Below are positions 8,706-17,816 of a stretch of 64,000 bases of DNA, in pieces. The notes under the pieces were generated by a model, which was given only the letters and a program-made list of their open reading frames with translations, ran no database searches and was not told where the DNA came from. The position numbers were made by a program, and so were the translations under genes. Origin of the DNA: Paraperibacillus esterisolvens (GTDB lineage Bacteria; Bacillota; Bacilli; Bacillales; DSM-1321); NCBI RefSeq assembly GCF_046237625.1, contig NZ_CP143545.1, forward strand, positions 3,224,001 to 3,288,000, read 5' to 3'. Each line of letters starts with the position of its first letter. Position 1 is the first letter of the stretch.

Positions 8706-9668
8706 TTATATAGACAGCTCCCTGGATAAATCGAACATCTGCTGGTCGATGTTATGCTTTTTCTGAGTCAGTGCCTCAATAATTCCATAATCCACAAGGC
8801 GATTGCTCTCTATGCCTACCGCGCGTCCGCCCTTGCCTTTAAGCAGGAGGGAAACGGCATAAGCACCGAGGCGGCTCGCCAGCACCCTGTCGGCGACCGT
8901 AGGTGATCCCCCGCGCTGAATATAGCCCAGAACTGAGACGCGGGTTTCAAAATCAGTCAAATCCTCTAATTGCTTCGCCACATCGACTGCACTGCCGACG
9001 CCTTCTGCAACTATGATGATGCTGTGTTTTTTACCGCGGTCCTGCCCCCGTTTTAAGCGGGCTATTACATCATGGATATCTTCAGTGGATTCAGGGATCA
9101 AAATGGATTCAGCTCCGCCTGCAAGGCCGGCCCATAGTGCGATATCCCCTGCATCCCTGCCCATAACTTCTATTACATAAGTCCGTTTATGGGAAGTGGC
9201 CGTATCCCTGATTTTATCGATTGCATCGATGACTGTATTGATGGCCGTATCGAACCCGATTGTGAATTCAGTGCCCGGAATATCATTATCAATGGTGCCT
9301 GGCACCCCTACACAAGGGAAACCGTGCTCTGTCAGTGCTTTCGCGCCCATGTAGGATCCGTCGCCGCCAATGACAACCAGGCCCTCGATGCCATGCTTCT
9401 TCAGCTGTTCGATTCCTTTCATCTGGCCTTCCTTCGTCTTGAATTCGGGACAGCGGGCAGAAAAGAGCATAGTGCCTCCCCGGTGGATGATGTCGCCAAC
9501 CGAGCCGATTTCCAGCTTTTTAATATCCCCTTTAATCAGGCCCTCGTAGCCATGATAAATGCCGTAAACTTCCATTTCATGGTATATCGCCTTACGTACG
9601 ACAGCACGGATGGCTGCATTCATCCCAGGAGAATCTCCACCGCTTGTCAGTACACCAATTCTTTTCAA
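8706..9668 (-). CDS. pfkA: ATP-dependent 6-phosphofructokinase
   Basis: Phosphorylates fructose 6-phosphate to the 1,6-bisphosphate, the committed step of glycolysis. It has 320 residues from a TTG start at 9668, preceded by AGAGGTGAT; B. subtilis PfkA has 319. Visible motifs are the ATP loop GG at 11-12, R72, 'GGDGSYMGA' at 101-109 and catalytic D127 in 'GTIDNDI'. The open frame extends 27 codons upstream without a ribosome site. A SigA promoter lies about 250 bases upstream (9920-9948) and pyk follows in the same direction. Confidence 0.96.
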   Translation of the reverse strand: MKRIGVLTSGGDSPGMNAAIRAVVRKAIYHEMEVYGIYHGYEGLIKGDIKKLEIGSVGDIIHRGGTMLFSARCPEFKTKEGQMKGIEQLKKHGIEGLVVIGGDGSYMGAKALTEHGFPCVGVPGTIDNDIPGTEFTIGFDTAINTVIDAIDKIRDTATSHKRTYVIEVMGRDAGDIALWAGLAGGAESILIPESTEDIHDVIARLKRGQDRGKKHSIIIVAEGVGSAVDVAKQLEDLTDFETRVSVLGYIQRGGSPTVADRVLASRLGAYAVSLLLKGKGGRAVGIESNRLVDYGIIEALTQKKHNIDQQMFDLSRELSI

Positions 9669-9919
9669 TATAATCACCTCTATAAAGAATAACAGTCTAC
9701 ACGCCATTGAATGTAATATGTATAGAAAGAAACGGGTCCGACGGCCCATTCCGCCAGTACAATAGACCCTGCTGTCTGATCATAAAAAAATTTCATACAG
9801 AGTTAGTATAGACATTTTATCCCAGTTCTATTTGACATATTGCGAAAAACCGGGTTTCCGTACTCATTCTAAATTAGTAATCAAATTTCGTAAACCTTTA
9901 TTTGTGAAATAACATACAA

Positions 9920-9948
9920 ATTATACTGGAAAATGTCTTTATTTACAA
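9920..9948 (-). promoter_or_regulatory. putative SigA promoter of pfkA-pyk
   Basis: On the minus strand, TTGTAA (9943-9948) and TATAAT (9920-9925) are separated by 17 bases. The predicted leader is about 245 bases long. No other good promoter for pfkA was seen in the 665-base gap up to accA. Confidence 0.55.
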
Positions 9949-10009
9949 AATATCCGAATTGCTCCTGGTTTGCTTCAAAATGAAGTCTGCTTTCATAAAC
10001 ATTGAGTCT

Positions 10010-10216
10010 ACGGAAGAAGAAGGCTGTTCTCCGCTGGAGGTACTTCGATTGCTGCGACAACAGCTTAGTCGCACTTATGCGAAAGCCTTGCAAAAGTCGA
10101 GCCTGATATGGGCAGGGCTTTTTCTTTCCATAGCAGGCCTGGCTTATGACTCGAGGGTTTCAGCCTGGAGCTGGATAAGGAGCCTCGCACCTGGAGCGTA
10201 AGTCCACTTTCTAAAT
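10010..10216. repeat. dispersed repeat family II, copy A
   Basis: This non-coding stretch between pfkA and accA shares ordered blocks with 43911-44122. The first block is 'gctgcgaca..agcttag.cgcacttatgcg' at 10051-10081, equal to 43941-43971 with about 3 changes. The middle block is 'ttttctt.ccatag'. The last block is the 31 bases 10182-10212, equal to 44092-44122 with about 5 changes. The rest diverges. No conserved ORF is present. The function is unknown; it is probably an old dispersed intergenic element. Confidence 0.65.
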
Positions 10217-10312
10217 AATTAAATCTCCTCACAGAACTCATCCCAAAAACAACTAACCTTTTAGAAAAGAGCCTTTTAAATAACTAAATCCAGAAAAAAA
10301 GCAAAAAGAAAG

Positions 10313-10333
10313 AACGTGCATAAAATGCACGTT
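10313..10333 (-). terminator. terminator of the malic enzyme-accD-accA cassette
   Basis: AACGTGCAT and ATGCACGTT form a perfect 9-bp stem with a 3-base loop, just after the accA stop codon on the minus strand, followed by a T-rich stretch. The plus-strand side also has a T run, so it may be bidirectional. Confidence 0.75.
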
Positions 10334-10334
10334 T

Positions 10335-11312
10335 TTATTTTACTCCTATCTGATTCTGCAGAAACGAATACTCGCCAATTCTTTTGAATTTCTGATATCT
10401 CTGTTCTACGAGTTCATCCGCATTCAGGGCTAGAAGGCTGCCAAGTGCCGCATGGATGGCTTCTTCAATAAAAGAGGCCTGTACGAGGATATCCTGGTGG
10501 GCCCCTCCCTGTGGTTCCTTGATGATCTCATCTATGATTCCCAGTTCCTTCAGGTCAGGTGCGGTGATCTTCATGGTTTCAGCTGCACGCTTCGCGAGGC
10601 TGGAATCCTTCCATAGCAGTGCCGCTGCTCCTTCTGGAGAAATTACAGAATATGTAGAATTCTCCAGCATCAATATTCTGTCACCCACTCCAAGTGCCAG
10701 CGCACCACCGCTGCCTCCTTCGCCGATCACAATGCAAATCACCGGTACAGTCAGGCCGCCCATCTCATAGATATTACGGGCAATCGCTTCACTCTGGCCG
10801 CGTTCCTCTGCAGCCTTGCCGGGATAGGCACCCTTGGTGTCAATGAAGCAGATAATCGGCCGATTGAACTTTTCAGCCTGCTTCATCAGCCTTAGAGCCT
10901 TTCTGTTTCCCTCAGGGTGAGGCATCCCGAAATTGCGCATGATATTTTCCTTTGTATCCTTTCCCCGCTGATGGCCGATGATTGTAACCGGCAGCCCATG
11001 AAACTTGCCAATTCCGCCTACAATCGCTGCGTCATCCCCAAAAACACGGTCCCCATGACACTCAAAGAAATCTGTGAATAAATGCTCAGCATAATCCAGA
11101 GTAGTCGGGCGGGCAGGATGACGCGCCACCTGGACACGGTCCCAGGGCTTCATATTGCTGTACACTTCATCCTGCAGATTGGACAGCCGGCCTTCCAGTT
11201 TTTCAATCTCAGAGGAAAGGTCAACATCGGCTTCCTTAGTAATCCTTTTAAGCTCATCTATTTTTTCCTGCAGGTCTTTTATCGGTTTTTCAAACTCTAA
11301 TTCTACTGCCAT
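10335..11312 (-). CDS. accA: acetyl-CoA carboxylase carboxyltransferase subunit alpha
   Basis: With AccD, transfers the carboxyl group from biotin to acetyl-CoA to give malonyl-CoA for fatty acid synthesis. It has 325 residues, the B. subtilis length. The N-terminal helices 'FEKPIKDLQEKIDELKRI' are typical, and the crotonase-like core carries 'GEGGSGGALALGVGDRILMLENSTYSVISPEG', the carboxyltransferase signature. The ATG at 11312 overlaps the accD stop by 10 bases, so translation is coupled and the two subunits are probably made in equal amounts. A hairpin terminator follows. Confidence 0.97.
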   Translation of the reverse strand: MAVELEFEKPIKDLQEKIDELKRITKEADVDLSSEIEKLEGRLSNLQDEVYSNMKPWDRVQVARHPARPTTLDYAEHLFTDFFECHGDRVFGDDAAIVGGIGKFHGLPVTIIGHQRGKDTKENIMRNFGMPHPEGNRKALRLMKQAEKFNRPIICFIDTKGAYPGKAAEERGQSEAIARNIYEMGGLTVPVICIVIGEGGSGGALALGVGDRILMLENSTYSVISPEGAAALLWKDSSLAKRAAETMKITAPDLKELGIIDEIIKEPQGGAHQDILVQASFIEEAIHAALGSLLALNADELVEQRYQKFKRIGEYSFLQNQIGVK

Positions 11313-12187
11313 TTCAGCTCACCGCCCGGTACATGAATATCAATTATATTGGAAAGGGAGTCCTTAAGCTGCTGCCTGTGGATCACTGCGTCCAGCTGGC
11401 CATGCTTTAACAGGAACTCGCTCGTCTGAAAATCCTCGGGCAGTTCTTCCCGGATGGTCTGTTCAATGATGCGCCTTCCTGCGAACCCGATGAGCGCACC
11501 CGGCTCAGCCAGGTTATAGTCCCCCATGGATGCGAATGACGCGGAGACCCCGCCGGTTGTCGGATGGGTCATGACCACAATATAAAGCCCTTTGTTTTCA
11601 CTGAATCTCTTTAAGGTGACACTTGTCTTGGCCATTTGCATAAGGCTTAACACTCCCTCCTGCATGCGTGCTCCTCCGGATGCTGTAAAAACAATGAATG
11701 GAATTCCGAGTTCATCTGCCTTTTCAACCGCCCTGGCTATTTTTTCACCTACAACCGAGCCCATGCTTCCCATCCGGAAGGTCGAATCCATGACCGCGAC
11801 AGCACTTTTGTGTCCGTTAATGGACCCTGTGCCGGTGACGACGGCTTCATTGCTTTGTGTCTTTTCCATGTCTGATTTGATTTTGTCCTCATAGCCGGGA
11901 AAATTGAGAGGATTGACGGTAACCATGTTTTTATCCAGCTCTTCGAAGGTTCCCTCATCAAAGATGCTGTCGATGCGTTCCCAGGCGTTCATCTGGTGGT
12001 GGTACCCGCAATGCATGCAGACCTTTTGAGCCTTCAGCAGCTCCTTCGTGTACATGATTTTCTTACAATTAGGGCATTTCGTCATAATGCCTTCCGGGAC
12101 TTCGTTCCTTGTCCGCTCAGAAGGAATCGTTGCATATTTTTTCTTTTTAGATTTTAAATTAGATTTTGAAAATAAATCTCTTATCAT
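11303..12187 (-). CDS. accD: acetyl-CoA carboxylase carboxyltransferase subunit beta
   Basis: Beta subunit of the acetyl-CoA carboxylase carboxyltransferase. It has 294 residues. The N-terminal zinc ribbon has C38-x2-C41 and C57-x2-C60 ('CPNCKK...CMHCGYH'), which binds nucleic acid in the E. coli protein. The crotonase-fold core contains 'TASGGARMQEG' and 'THPTTGGVSASFA'. GGGGAGG lies 6 bases before the ATG at 12187. It overlaps accA by 10 bases. Upstream on the same strand are an FCD/GntR regulator and malic enzyme, suggesting a cassette that turns malate into NADPH and malonyl-CoA. Confidence 0.97.
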   Translation of the reverse strand: MIRDLFSKSNLKSKKKKYATIPSERTRNEVPEGIMTKCPNCKKIMYTKELLKAQKVCMHCGYHHQMNAWERIDSIFDEGTFEELDKNMVTVNPLNFPGYEDKIKSDMEKTQSNEAVVTGTGSINGHKSAVAVMDSTFRMGSMGSVVGEKIARAVEKADELGIPFIVFTASGGARMQEGVLSLMQMAKTSVTLKRFSENKGLYIVVMTHPTTGGVSASFASMGDYNLAEPGALIGFAGRRIIEQTIREELPEDFQTSEFLLKHGQLDAVIHRQQLKDSLSNIIDIHVPGGELKWQ

Positions 12188-12291
12188 GGTGAACCTCCCC
12201 TTAACTTCCTATAGCAATAACCAGCAACAGCAGCGAGCTCTGCCTGTCCATTGTATGCATATGAAATCCTGCAGGTATACGCTGATATCCA

Positions 12292-12939
12292 TTAAAGAAA
12301 ATTTGGCATATTCCTTACTGCTTTGAGATGGATCTTGTTGACTTCATGTCCGTTTTTCTCTCTGAGGGCATCGAGCATATCCAGATAAGCCTGTCGTGGA
12401 GCCTGCTGCCTGTCCTCACCGGTGGACTTGGCATACATATTTACAATGATCCATATTCTCTCAAGAAGATGATTGGTGTTCAATTGAAAGAGCCGCTTAA
12501 AAAAGGCTTCATCATCCCAATCATTTTTCCCGGCCCACAGGATCATCTCATCGATGTTTTCCCGTGACGCCTTATGCAACAATGCATGAAGAATGGACTG
12601 TTCGAGAAACACGCGTGTTTCTATCAGATTTTTCTTTGTCTCTTCATCTGCGAGTAAGAAGGCACCAAGGAGTTCCACAAGCCTGTGCTCTTGAAATACC
12701 TTGATATAGGTGCCTTCTCCCCTCCTGGTCTCGATAAGGCCAAGCAGCTCCAGGGACCGTAAAGCTTCCCTTACCGAAGAGCGCCCTACTTGAAGGCGCT
12801 CGGACAATTCCCGTTCCGACGGGATTTTATCACCAGGGCGCAGCTGGTCTTCCTTGATCATTTGCCTGAGTTTTTCCACAACTTCTAAATATATTTTTGA
12901 CTGTCCGGCAGCGGCTGCCTTTATCGTCTTCTCGTTCAT
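12292..12939 (-). CDS. FCD-type GntR family transcriptional regulator
   Basis: 215 residues. Residues 15-85 are a GntR winged helix-turn-helix ('LRPGDKIPSERELSERLQVGRSSVREALRSLELLGLIETRRGEGTY'). The rest is an all-helical FCD ligand-binding domain of the FadR/PdhR/LldR type. Its ATG overlaps the malic enzyme stop (ATGA), so the two are translationally coupled, and accD follows 104 bases later. Regulators of this type usually bind short palindromes of the TGGTnnnACCA form; such a site lies at 14217-14229, in front of the malic enzyme gene. Autoregulation of this cassette in response to a carboxylate or acyl ligand is inferred; the ligand is unknown. Confidence 0.9.
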   Translation of the reverse strand: MNEKTIKAAAAGQSKIYLEVVEKLRQMIKEDQLRPGDKIPSERELSERLQVGRSSVREALRSLELLGLIETRRGEGTYIKVFQEHRLVELLGAFLLADEETKKNLIETRVFLEQSILHALLHKASRENIDEMILWAGKNDWDDEAFFKRLFQLNTNHLLERIWIIVNMYAKSTGEDRQQAPRQAYLDMLDALREKNGHEVNKIHLKAVRNMPNFL

Positions 12940-14171
12940 TTTTTCCCTATGGATGAAAGGGCTGACGTTTTAGCTTTGATTTCTTCCGGGTCAGCCTTCA
13001 GGCGTGCCACTCCGGTCTCCATCGCAGCTTTGGCCACTGCGGCAGCTACGGCCGGGGCTACGCGCGCGTCAAAAGGTGCCGGGATTACATAGTCCGGCTG
13101 CAGTTCATCTTCCCCGATCAGGCCGGCGATCGCTTCAACGGCCGCTACTTTCATCTCTTCATTGATATGGGTGGCGCGAACATCAAGTGCTCCCCTGAAT
13201 ATCCCCGGGAAGGCGAGTACATTATTGACCTGGTTGGGAAAATCGGAACGGCCTGTGCCCATCACTGCCGCTCCGGCCTCCTTCGCCTCTTCCGGCATGA
13301 TTTCAGGCACCGGGTTTGCCATAGCAAATATGATCGGATCCGGCTTCATGCTCCGGATCATTTCCTTGGTCAATGCCCCGGCCGCAGAAACACCGATGAA
13401 CACATCCGCATTCTTTATGACGTCCGCCAGACTGCCTTCCTGCTTCTCCCTGTTGGTGAAACGGGCGACAGCTTCTTTTACATCATTCATGCCGAAAGTG
13501 CGCCCTTCATAAATCGCGCCTCTGGTATCACACATGACGATATCGCGGACCCCAAATGAATAGAGGAGTTTAATGATGGCAATTCCTGCAGCACCGGCAC
13601 CATTTGCCGCAACCTTTATTTCCTGAAGTTTCCTGCCAGTGAGTTTCAGGGCGTTTAAAAGTCCGGCTGCCGTGACAATCGCTGTTCCATGCTGATCATC
13701 GTGAAAAACGGGGATGTTCGTTTCCTTCTTTAGTCTTTCTTCTATCTCAAAACAATTGGGCGCGGCTATATCCTCGAGGTTTACCCCGCCAAATGTCGGT
13801 TCAAGCAGCTTGACGGTCTCTACGATTTTGTCCACTTCAGTAGTATCAAGACAGATGGGAAATGCATCTACACCTGCAAAGCTTTTGAACAGGACCGCTT
13901 TACCTTCCATGACAGGCAGCGCCGCAGCCGGCCCTATATTACCAAGACCGAGCACAGCTGTGCCATCCGTGACGACCGCAACTGTATTCCCCTTCATGGT
14001 ATATTCAAATACAGCTTCCGGCTTGTCATATATTGCTTTACAGGGTTCGGCGACTCCCGGGGAGTAGGCAAGGCTTAAATCCTCAGCATTCCTCACAGGC
14101 ACCTTGGATACCGTTTCCAGCTTCCCCTGATTGATCCTATGCATGTGCAATGCTTCTTCTCTTAACGTCAA
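12936..14171 (-). CDS. ytsJ: malic enzyme (NADP-type, YtsJ-like)
   Basis: Oxidatively decarboxylates malate to pyruvate. It has 411 residues from a TTG start at 14171 ('MTLREEALHMHRINQGKLE', matching the B. subtilis YtsJ start), with AGGAG 8 bases upstream. A GTG three codons earlier touches that site and is less likely. Motifs: 'SPGVAEPCK', metal-binding 'FHDDQHGTAIV', NAD(P) loop 'GAGAAGIAI' and 'GTGRSDFPNQVNN'. YtsJ is the main NADPH-forming malic enzyme in B. subtilis, which fits its position with acetyl-CoA carboxylase genes. A palindromic operator lies 46 bases upstream. Confidence 0.95.
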   Translation of the reverse strand: MTLREEALHMHRINQGKLETVSKVPVRNAEDLSLAYSPGVAEPCKAIYDKPEAVFEYTMKGNTVAVVTDGTAVLGLGNIGPAAALPVMEGKAVLFKSFAGVDAFPICLDTTEVDKIVETVKLLEPTFGGVNLEDIAAPNCFEIEERLKKETNIPVFHDDQHGTAIVTAAGLLNALKLTGRKLQEIKVAANGAGAAGIAIIKLLYSFGVRDIVMCDTRGAIYEGRTFGMNDVKEAVARFTNREKQEGSLADVIKNADVFIGVSAAGALTKEMIRSMKPDPIIFAMANPVPEIMPEEAKEAGAAVMGTGRSDFPNQVNNVLAFPGIFRGALDVRATHINEEMKVAAVEAIAGLIGEDELQPDYVIPAPFDARVAPAVAAAVAKAAMETGVARLKADPEEIKAKTSALSSIGKK

Positions 14172-14216
14172 AGGTTTCACTCCTATAGATTCTACTGAAT
14201 AGTTCCAGATTCACAG

Positions 14217-14229
14217 GTGGTCAGACCAC
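14217..14229 (-). promoter_or_regulatory. putative GntR/FCD-family operator
   Basis: GTGGTCAGACCAC is a perfect 13-base palindrome around a central CAG/CTG triplet. It has the TGGTnnnACCA pattern of FCD-type GntR operators (PdhR, LldR type). On the minus strand it directly follows a TATTAT -10-like element, so bound protein would cover the transcription start. The regulator gene is the second gene of the unit it would control. Confidence 0.6.
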
Positions 14230-14262
14230 GATAATACATGTCTAATATAACATAACTTGAAA

Positions 14263-14292
14263 GGTTGTAAAGCTCAGCTGCGCTTTACAACC
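14263..14292 (-). terminator. hairpin at the 3' end of dnaE, stop codon in the loop
   Basis: On the minus strand GGTTGTAAAGC pairs perfectly with GCTTTACAACC, and the loop contains the dnaE stop codon TGA. The left arm encodes the last residues of DnaE (VVKR). A short TTTC follows, so it is a weak terminator or a 3'-end stabiliser. Confidence 0.6.
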
Positions 14293-17200
14293 ACATTTTC
14301 ACTTCCAAGCAGGGCCCCGATTCTGCCCAGGAAATCCCCGCTCGGCTCTGCCCATTGATCCATGGGAAGCTGTACATATCTGCTGTCCTTTTCATAATAG
14401 AGGACAATCTTTGTCATGCCAGGGAATGACTGAATGATTTTTTTTACTCTGTTCAGGAAATCCTTCGTATGCTTGTCCTTTTGTATTTTAAGATAAAGCA
14501 CCTGTGCTTCCTTTGCTGAGATCTCCTTCAATTCATCTATGGAAAAAGAATCATGGACGATAAGCTGCTTCTTTTCATCCCTGGTCTCCACGGATCCCTG
14601 GAGCATAACGATATTGCCCTTTTTATAATGGGTGAGCCTTGAACGGTAGACATTTGGGAAAACCACACATTCAACCTCACCGGTTTCATCACCCGCTGAC
14701 ATGAAAGCCATGGTCTCGCCCTTTTTGGTTCGGATAGCTTTGGTGTCTGTGATATAGACTGGAATATAGGCATTTTTCAGTCCGCGCTCCAAGGCTTCAT
14801 GAATGGTGACAGAGCCAAAATAATGGAAAAGCTTATGGAACGGGACGACGGGATGGTCAGATAAATATAAACCCAGTGCCTGTTTCTCAAGCTCAAGCTT
14901 GTCCAGGGTCCTGATGGGATCTACACGCAGGTATTTAGGCTTAAGGTTGAACTCCGTGTTTTCGAACAAATCAAATTGATTGTCACCCGGATTGACCAGT
15001 TCGTTATGTTCCATGGCTACATCCAGGCTGGCAAGGAGTGTTGCCCTGTCTTCTTCGAACTCATCGAATGCCCCGGACGAGACAAGGGCCTCCAATGATT
15101 TTCGGTTTACGGCCTTGGTGGATACCCGGAGACAGAAATCAAACAGGTCCTCAAACGGCTTTTTCCTCCGGGCCTGAAATATCTCACGGATGGCCGCACC
15201 GCCTATTCCCTTGATGGCTGCCAGGCTGTACCTTACTCCCTCACCTTCCGGCTGGAAGGAAAACTGGCTTTTGTTTACGGAAGGAGCAAGCACAGTATAT
15301 CCGTTCATCTTTAATTCCCGGATATATTGTGCTATTTTGTCTTCATTGCCGATAACTGACGTCAATAGCGCCGACATGAAATACCGAAAGTGGTTAGCTT
15401 TCAGATAGGCAAGCTGATAGGAAATGATGCTGTAGGCAACAGCGTGGCTCCTGTTGAAGCCATAGTTCGCAAACCGGACAATCGAGTCATACACTTTATT
15501 GGCAGCCTCTTCCTGATGGCCATTTACGCTGGCTCCATGAACAAAGCGCTCCCGTTCTTTATCTAATGCATCTTTCTTCTTTTTTGATACGGCTCTCCGC
15601 AATAAATCCGCTTCCCCAAGTGAAAACCCGGCAAAGCTTGCGGCAATCTGCATGATCTGCTCCTGATACACTATTACTCCATACGTATGCTTCAGGATCT
15701 GCTCTAATGACTGGTGAGGATAATCAACCTCCTCATTACCATGCTTCCTGCTGATGAATAAAGGGATATTTTCCATTGGTCCCGGGCGGTATAAAGCATT
15801 GACTGCGACGATATCCTCAAAAGAAGTGGGCTTCAATTTTTTCAGGACATTCCTCATTCCTTCTGACTCCAGCTGGAACACTCCTGTTGTTTCACCGCGG
15901 CCGAGAAGGTCGAATGTCCGCTGATCCTGAAGATCTATCTCATTAAGCTTCAGCTGCTTTCCTGTGGCTTTTTCAATCATGACAAGCGTATTTTCAATGA
16001 GCGTCAGGTTCCTAAGCCCCAAAAAATCCATCTTCAGAAGTCCGAGCTCTTCCAGGTTTTCCATGGGCAGCTGCGTCAGATGGACACCTTCCTGCCCTTC
16101 CTGTATCGGAATCACATCAGTAAGCGGCAGTTCTGAGATCACTACTCCGGCAGCGTGTGTAGACGCATGCCTTGGAAGCCCTTCAAGCTTAAGGGCAGTT
16201 TGGAATAGCTTTGCATTCAGTTCTTTTTCCCGGACGAATTCCTGCAGCTGCCTGGATTCATTCAGTGCAGCCTGAAGGGTTATGCCGTGCTTTGCGGGAA
16301 TCATCCTGGAGAGCTGTTCCAGCTCCTTTGCATTCAGCCCGAACGCCCTCCCTACATCGCGCAGGGCAGCCTTCGCTGCCATGGTGCCGAAAGTGATGAT
16401 CTGGGCCGCATGCAGCTCTCCATATTTTTCGGCTACATACGATATGACTTCATCCCGTCTTGTGTCAGGGAAGTCTATATCAATATCCGGCATGGATATC
16501 CTTTCGGGATTCAGGAATCTCTCGAATAAGAGGCCATGTTCTATCGGATCCACGTCCGTTATACGGAGAACATAGGCAACCATGCTGCCCGCCGCCGAAC
16601 CCCGCCCCGGGCCGACAAGTATGCCCTTTTTCCTGGCATAGCTGATAAAATCCCAGACAATCAGGAAATAGTCGCTGAAATTCATCTTTTGAATAACAGA
16701 CAGTTCATATTCCAGCCTTTCCAAATGCTGTTTTCCGGGACTCACATATCTCTCCTTAAAGCCGGCGGCACACACCTTCGCAAGCATTTCGTCCGCCGGT
16801 ACAGCCTCATTCCCCTTATATCTCGGAAGCAGCTTCCGGTTGAATTCAATCATCACATTACAGCGTTCCGCGATATGCAGAGTATTTTCCAATGCCTCGG
16901 GCAGGTCTGAAAATAATTCCGTCATCACGTGCGGTTCCTTCAGGTAATAGTCGGATGAATCCGGCTTTATCTTGTTTTCATCTCCAAGCTTGTCGCCATT
17001 CTTTATGGCCAGCATCACTTCATAGGCCAGGGAATCTTCTTTTTGCAGATAATAGACAGGATTGACCGCAGCTATTTTCGCTCCCAGGGAACCAGCCAGC
17101 TCCATAAGCTTTTGGTTCAGTGAATCTTCCCCTGTGCGGCCCGTTCTTTGAAGGGTAATAAAAAATGAATCCTGCCCGAACAAGGAAATCAGCTGCCCGG

Positions 17201-17633
17201 CATCCTTCAGGGCCCTTTCTTTTTCATCCTGAAGGAGCAGGGTTTCAACCCTTCCGCCGGTACCGGACAAGGCGATGAGTCCTCCTGCATATGCTTTAAG
17301 CCACTTAAGAGGGAGACCCTCCTTGGACTTAGTTTTTATGGCACTGCTGATTTTTAATAAATTCTGGTACCCTCCATTGTCCTCAGCAAGCAAAACGAGC
17401 GGAAAGGATCCTGATTCTTCGTGCAGTATGTCGGCTGTCAGGCCGATAATCGGCTTTATTTTGCCGGCCAGGCATTCTTTATAAAAGTCTACCATTCCAT
17501 ACATTGTATTTTTATCGGTAAGCGCCAGCGTCTTATATTTCTTCGCCCTGGCATCAGCGACCAGATCTTTTATTGATGCCGTGCCCGACAGAAGGCTGAA
17601 CGCGCTCTGGACTTGCAGATGTATAAATGACAT
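14274..17633 (-). CDS. dnaE: DNA polymerase III subunit alpha, DnaE type
   Basis: The second replicative polymerase of Gram-positive bacteria, which extends primers on the lagging strand before handing over to PolC. It has 1119 residues from the ATG at 17633 ('MSFIHLQVQSAFSLL'), similar to B. subtilis DnaE (1115). An in-frame ATG lies five codons earlier. An N-terminal PHP domain covers about 1-220 and looks degenerate: 'TDKNTMYG' at 40-47 lacks the usual metal-binding His. The palm has 'GPGRGSAAGS' at 341-350 and catalytic 'PDIDIDF' at 382-388. Helix-hairpin-helix and OB-fold regions follow. It is divergent from ytrH. Confidence 0.96.
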   Translation of the reverse strand: MSFIHLQVQSAFSLLSGTASIKDLVADARAKKYKTLALTDKNTMYGMVDFYKECLAGKIKPIIGLTADILHEESGSFPLVLLAEDNGGYQNLLKISSAIKTKSKEGLPLKWLKAYAGGLIALSGTGGRVETLLLQDEKERALKDAGQLISLFGQDSFFITLQRTGRTGEDSLNQKLMELAGSLGAKIAAVNPVYYLQKEDSLAYEVMLAIKNGDKLGDENKIKPDSSDYYLKEPHVMTELFSDLPEALENTLHIAERCNVMIEFNRKLLPRYKGNEAVPADEMLAKVCAAGFKERYVSPGKQHLERLEYELSVIQKMNFSDYFLIVWDFISYARKKGILVGPGRGSAAGSMVAYVLRITDVDPIEHGLLFERFLNPERISMPDIDIDFPDTRRDEVISYVAEKYGELHAAQIITFGTMAAKAALRDVGRAFGLNAKELEQLSRMIPAKHGITLQAALNESRQLQEFVREKELNAKLFQTALKLEGLPRHASTHAAGVVISELPLTDVIPIQEGQEGVHLTQLPMENLEELGLLKMDFLGLRNLTLIENTLVMIEKATGKQLKLNEIDLQDQRTFDLLGRGETTGVFQLESEGMRNVLKKLKPTSFEDIVAVNALYRPGPMENIPLFISRKHGNEEVDYPHQSLEQILKHTYGVIVYQEQIMQIAASFAGFSLGEADLLRRAVSKKKKDALDKERERFVHGASVNGHQEEAANKVYDSIVRFANYGFNRSHAVAYSIISYQLAYLKANHFRYFMSALLTSVIGNEDKIAQYIRELKMNGYTVLAPSVNKSQFSFQPEGEGVRYSLAAIKGIGGAAIREIFQARRKKPFEDLFDFCLRVSTKAVNRKSLEALVSSGAFDEFEEDRATLLASLDVAMEHNELVNPGDNQFDLFENTEFNLKPKYLRVDPIRTLDKLELEKQALGLYLSDHPVVPFHKLFHYFGSVTIHEALERGLKNAYIPVYITDTKAIRTKKGETMAFMSAGDETGEVECVVFPNVYRSRLTHYKKGNIVMLQGSVETRDEKKQLIVHDSFSIDELKEISAKEAQVLYLKIQKDKHTKDFLNRVKKIIQSFPGMTKIVLYYEKDSRYVQLPMDQWAEPSGDFLGRIGALLGSENVVVKRS

Positions 17634-17816
17634 TTTGATATTCCCCATCCTTTTGATAAGGCATTAGCTTTTTTAATTATAGATGGAATTAATATAAAAA
17701 GAAAATATGTTCTGTCAGCCGCAGGGGGTGTCCGTTTTTTACATACCATTTAAAAAACATATCCGGCCGGGATTGTCCATATATTTACTAATAAAAACGT
17801 ATAAGGGCTGATAACT

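Noticed and set aside
6928..8713. Long plus-strand open frames antisense to pyk (up to 232 residues)
   Set aside because: They are shadows of a conserved gene on the other strand with no ribosome sites or recognisable families.
9959..10201. 80-residue open frame between pfkA and accA
   Set aside because: It lies in dispersed repeat copy A, has no ribosome site, and copy B does not preserve the frame.
17740..17816. SigE promoter for ytrH
   Set aside because: A CATACCAT -10-like element exists at 17741 but no -35 ATA-type element lies at the needed distance.
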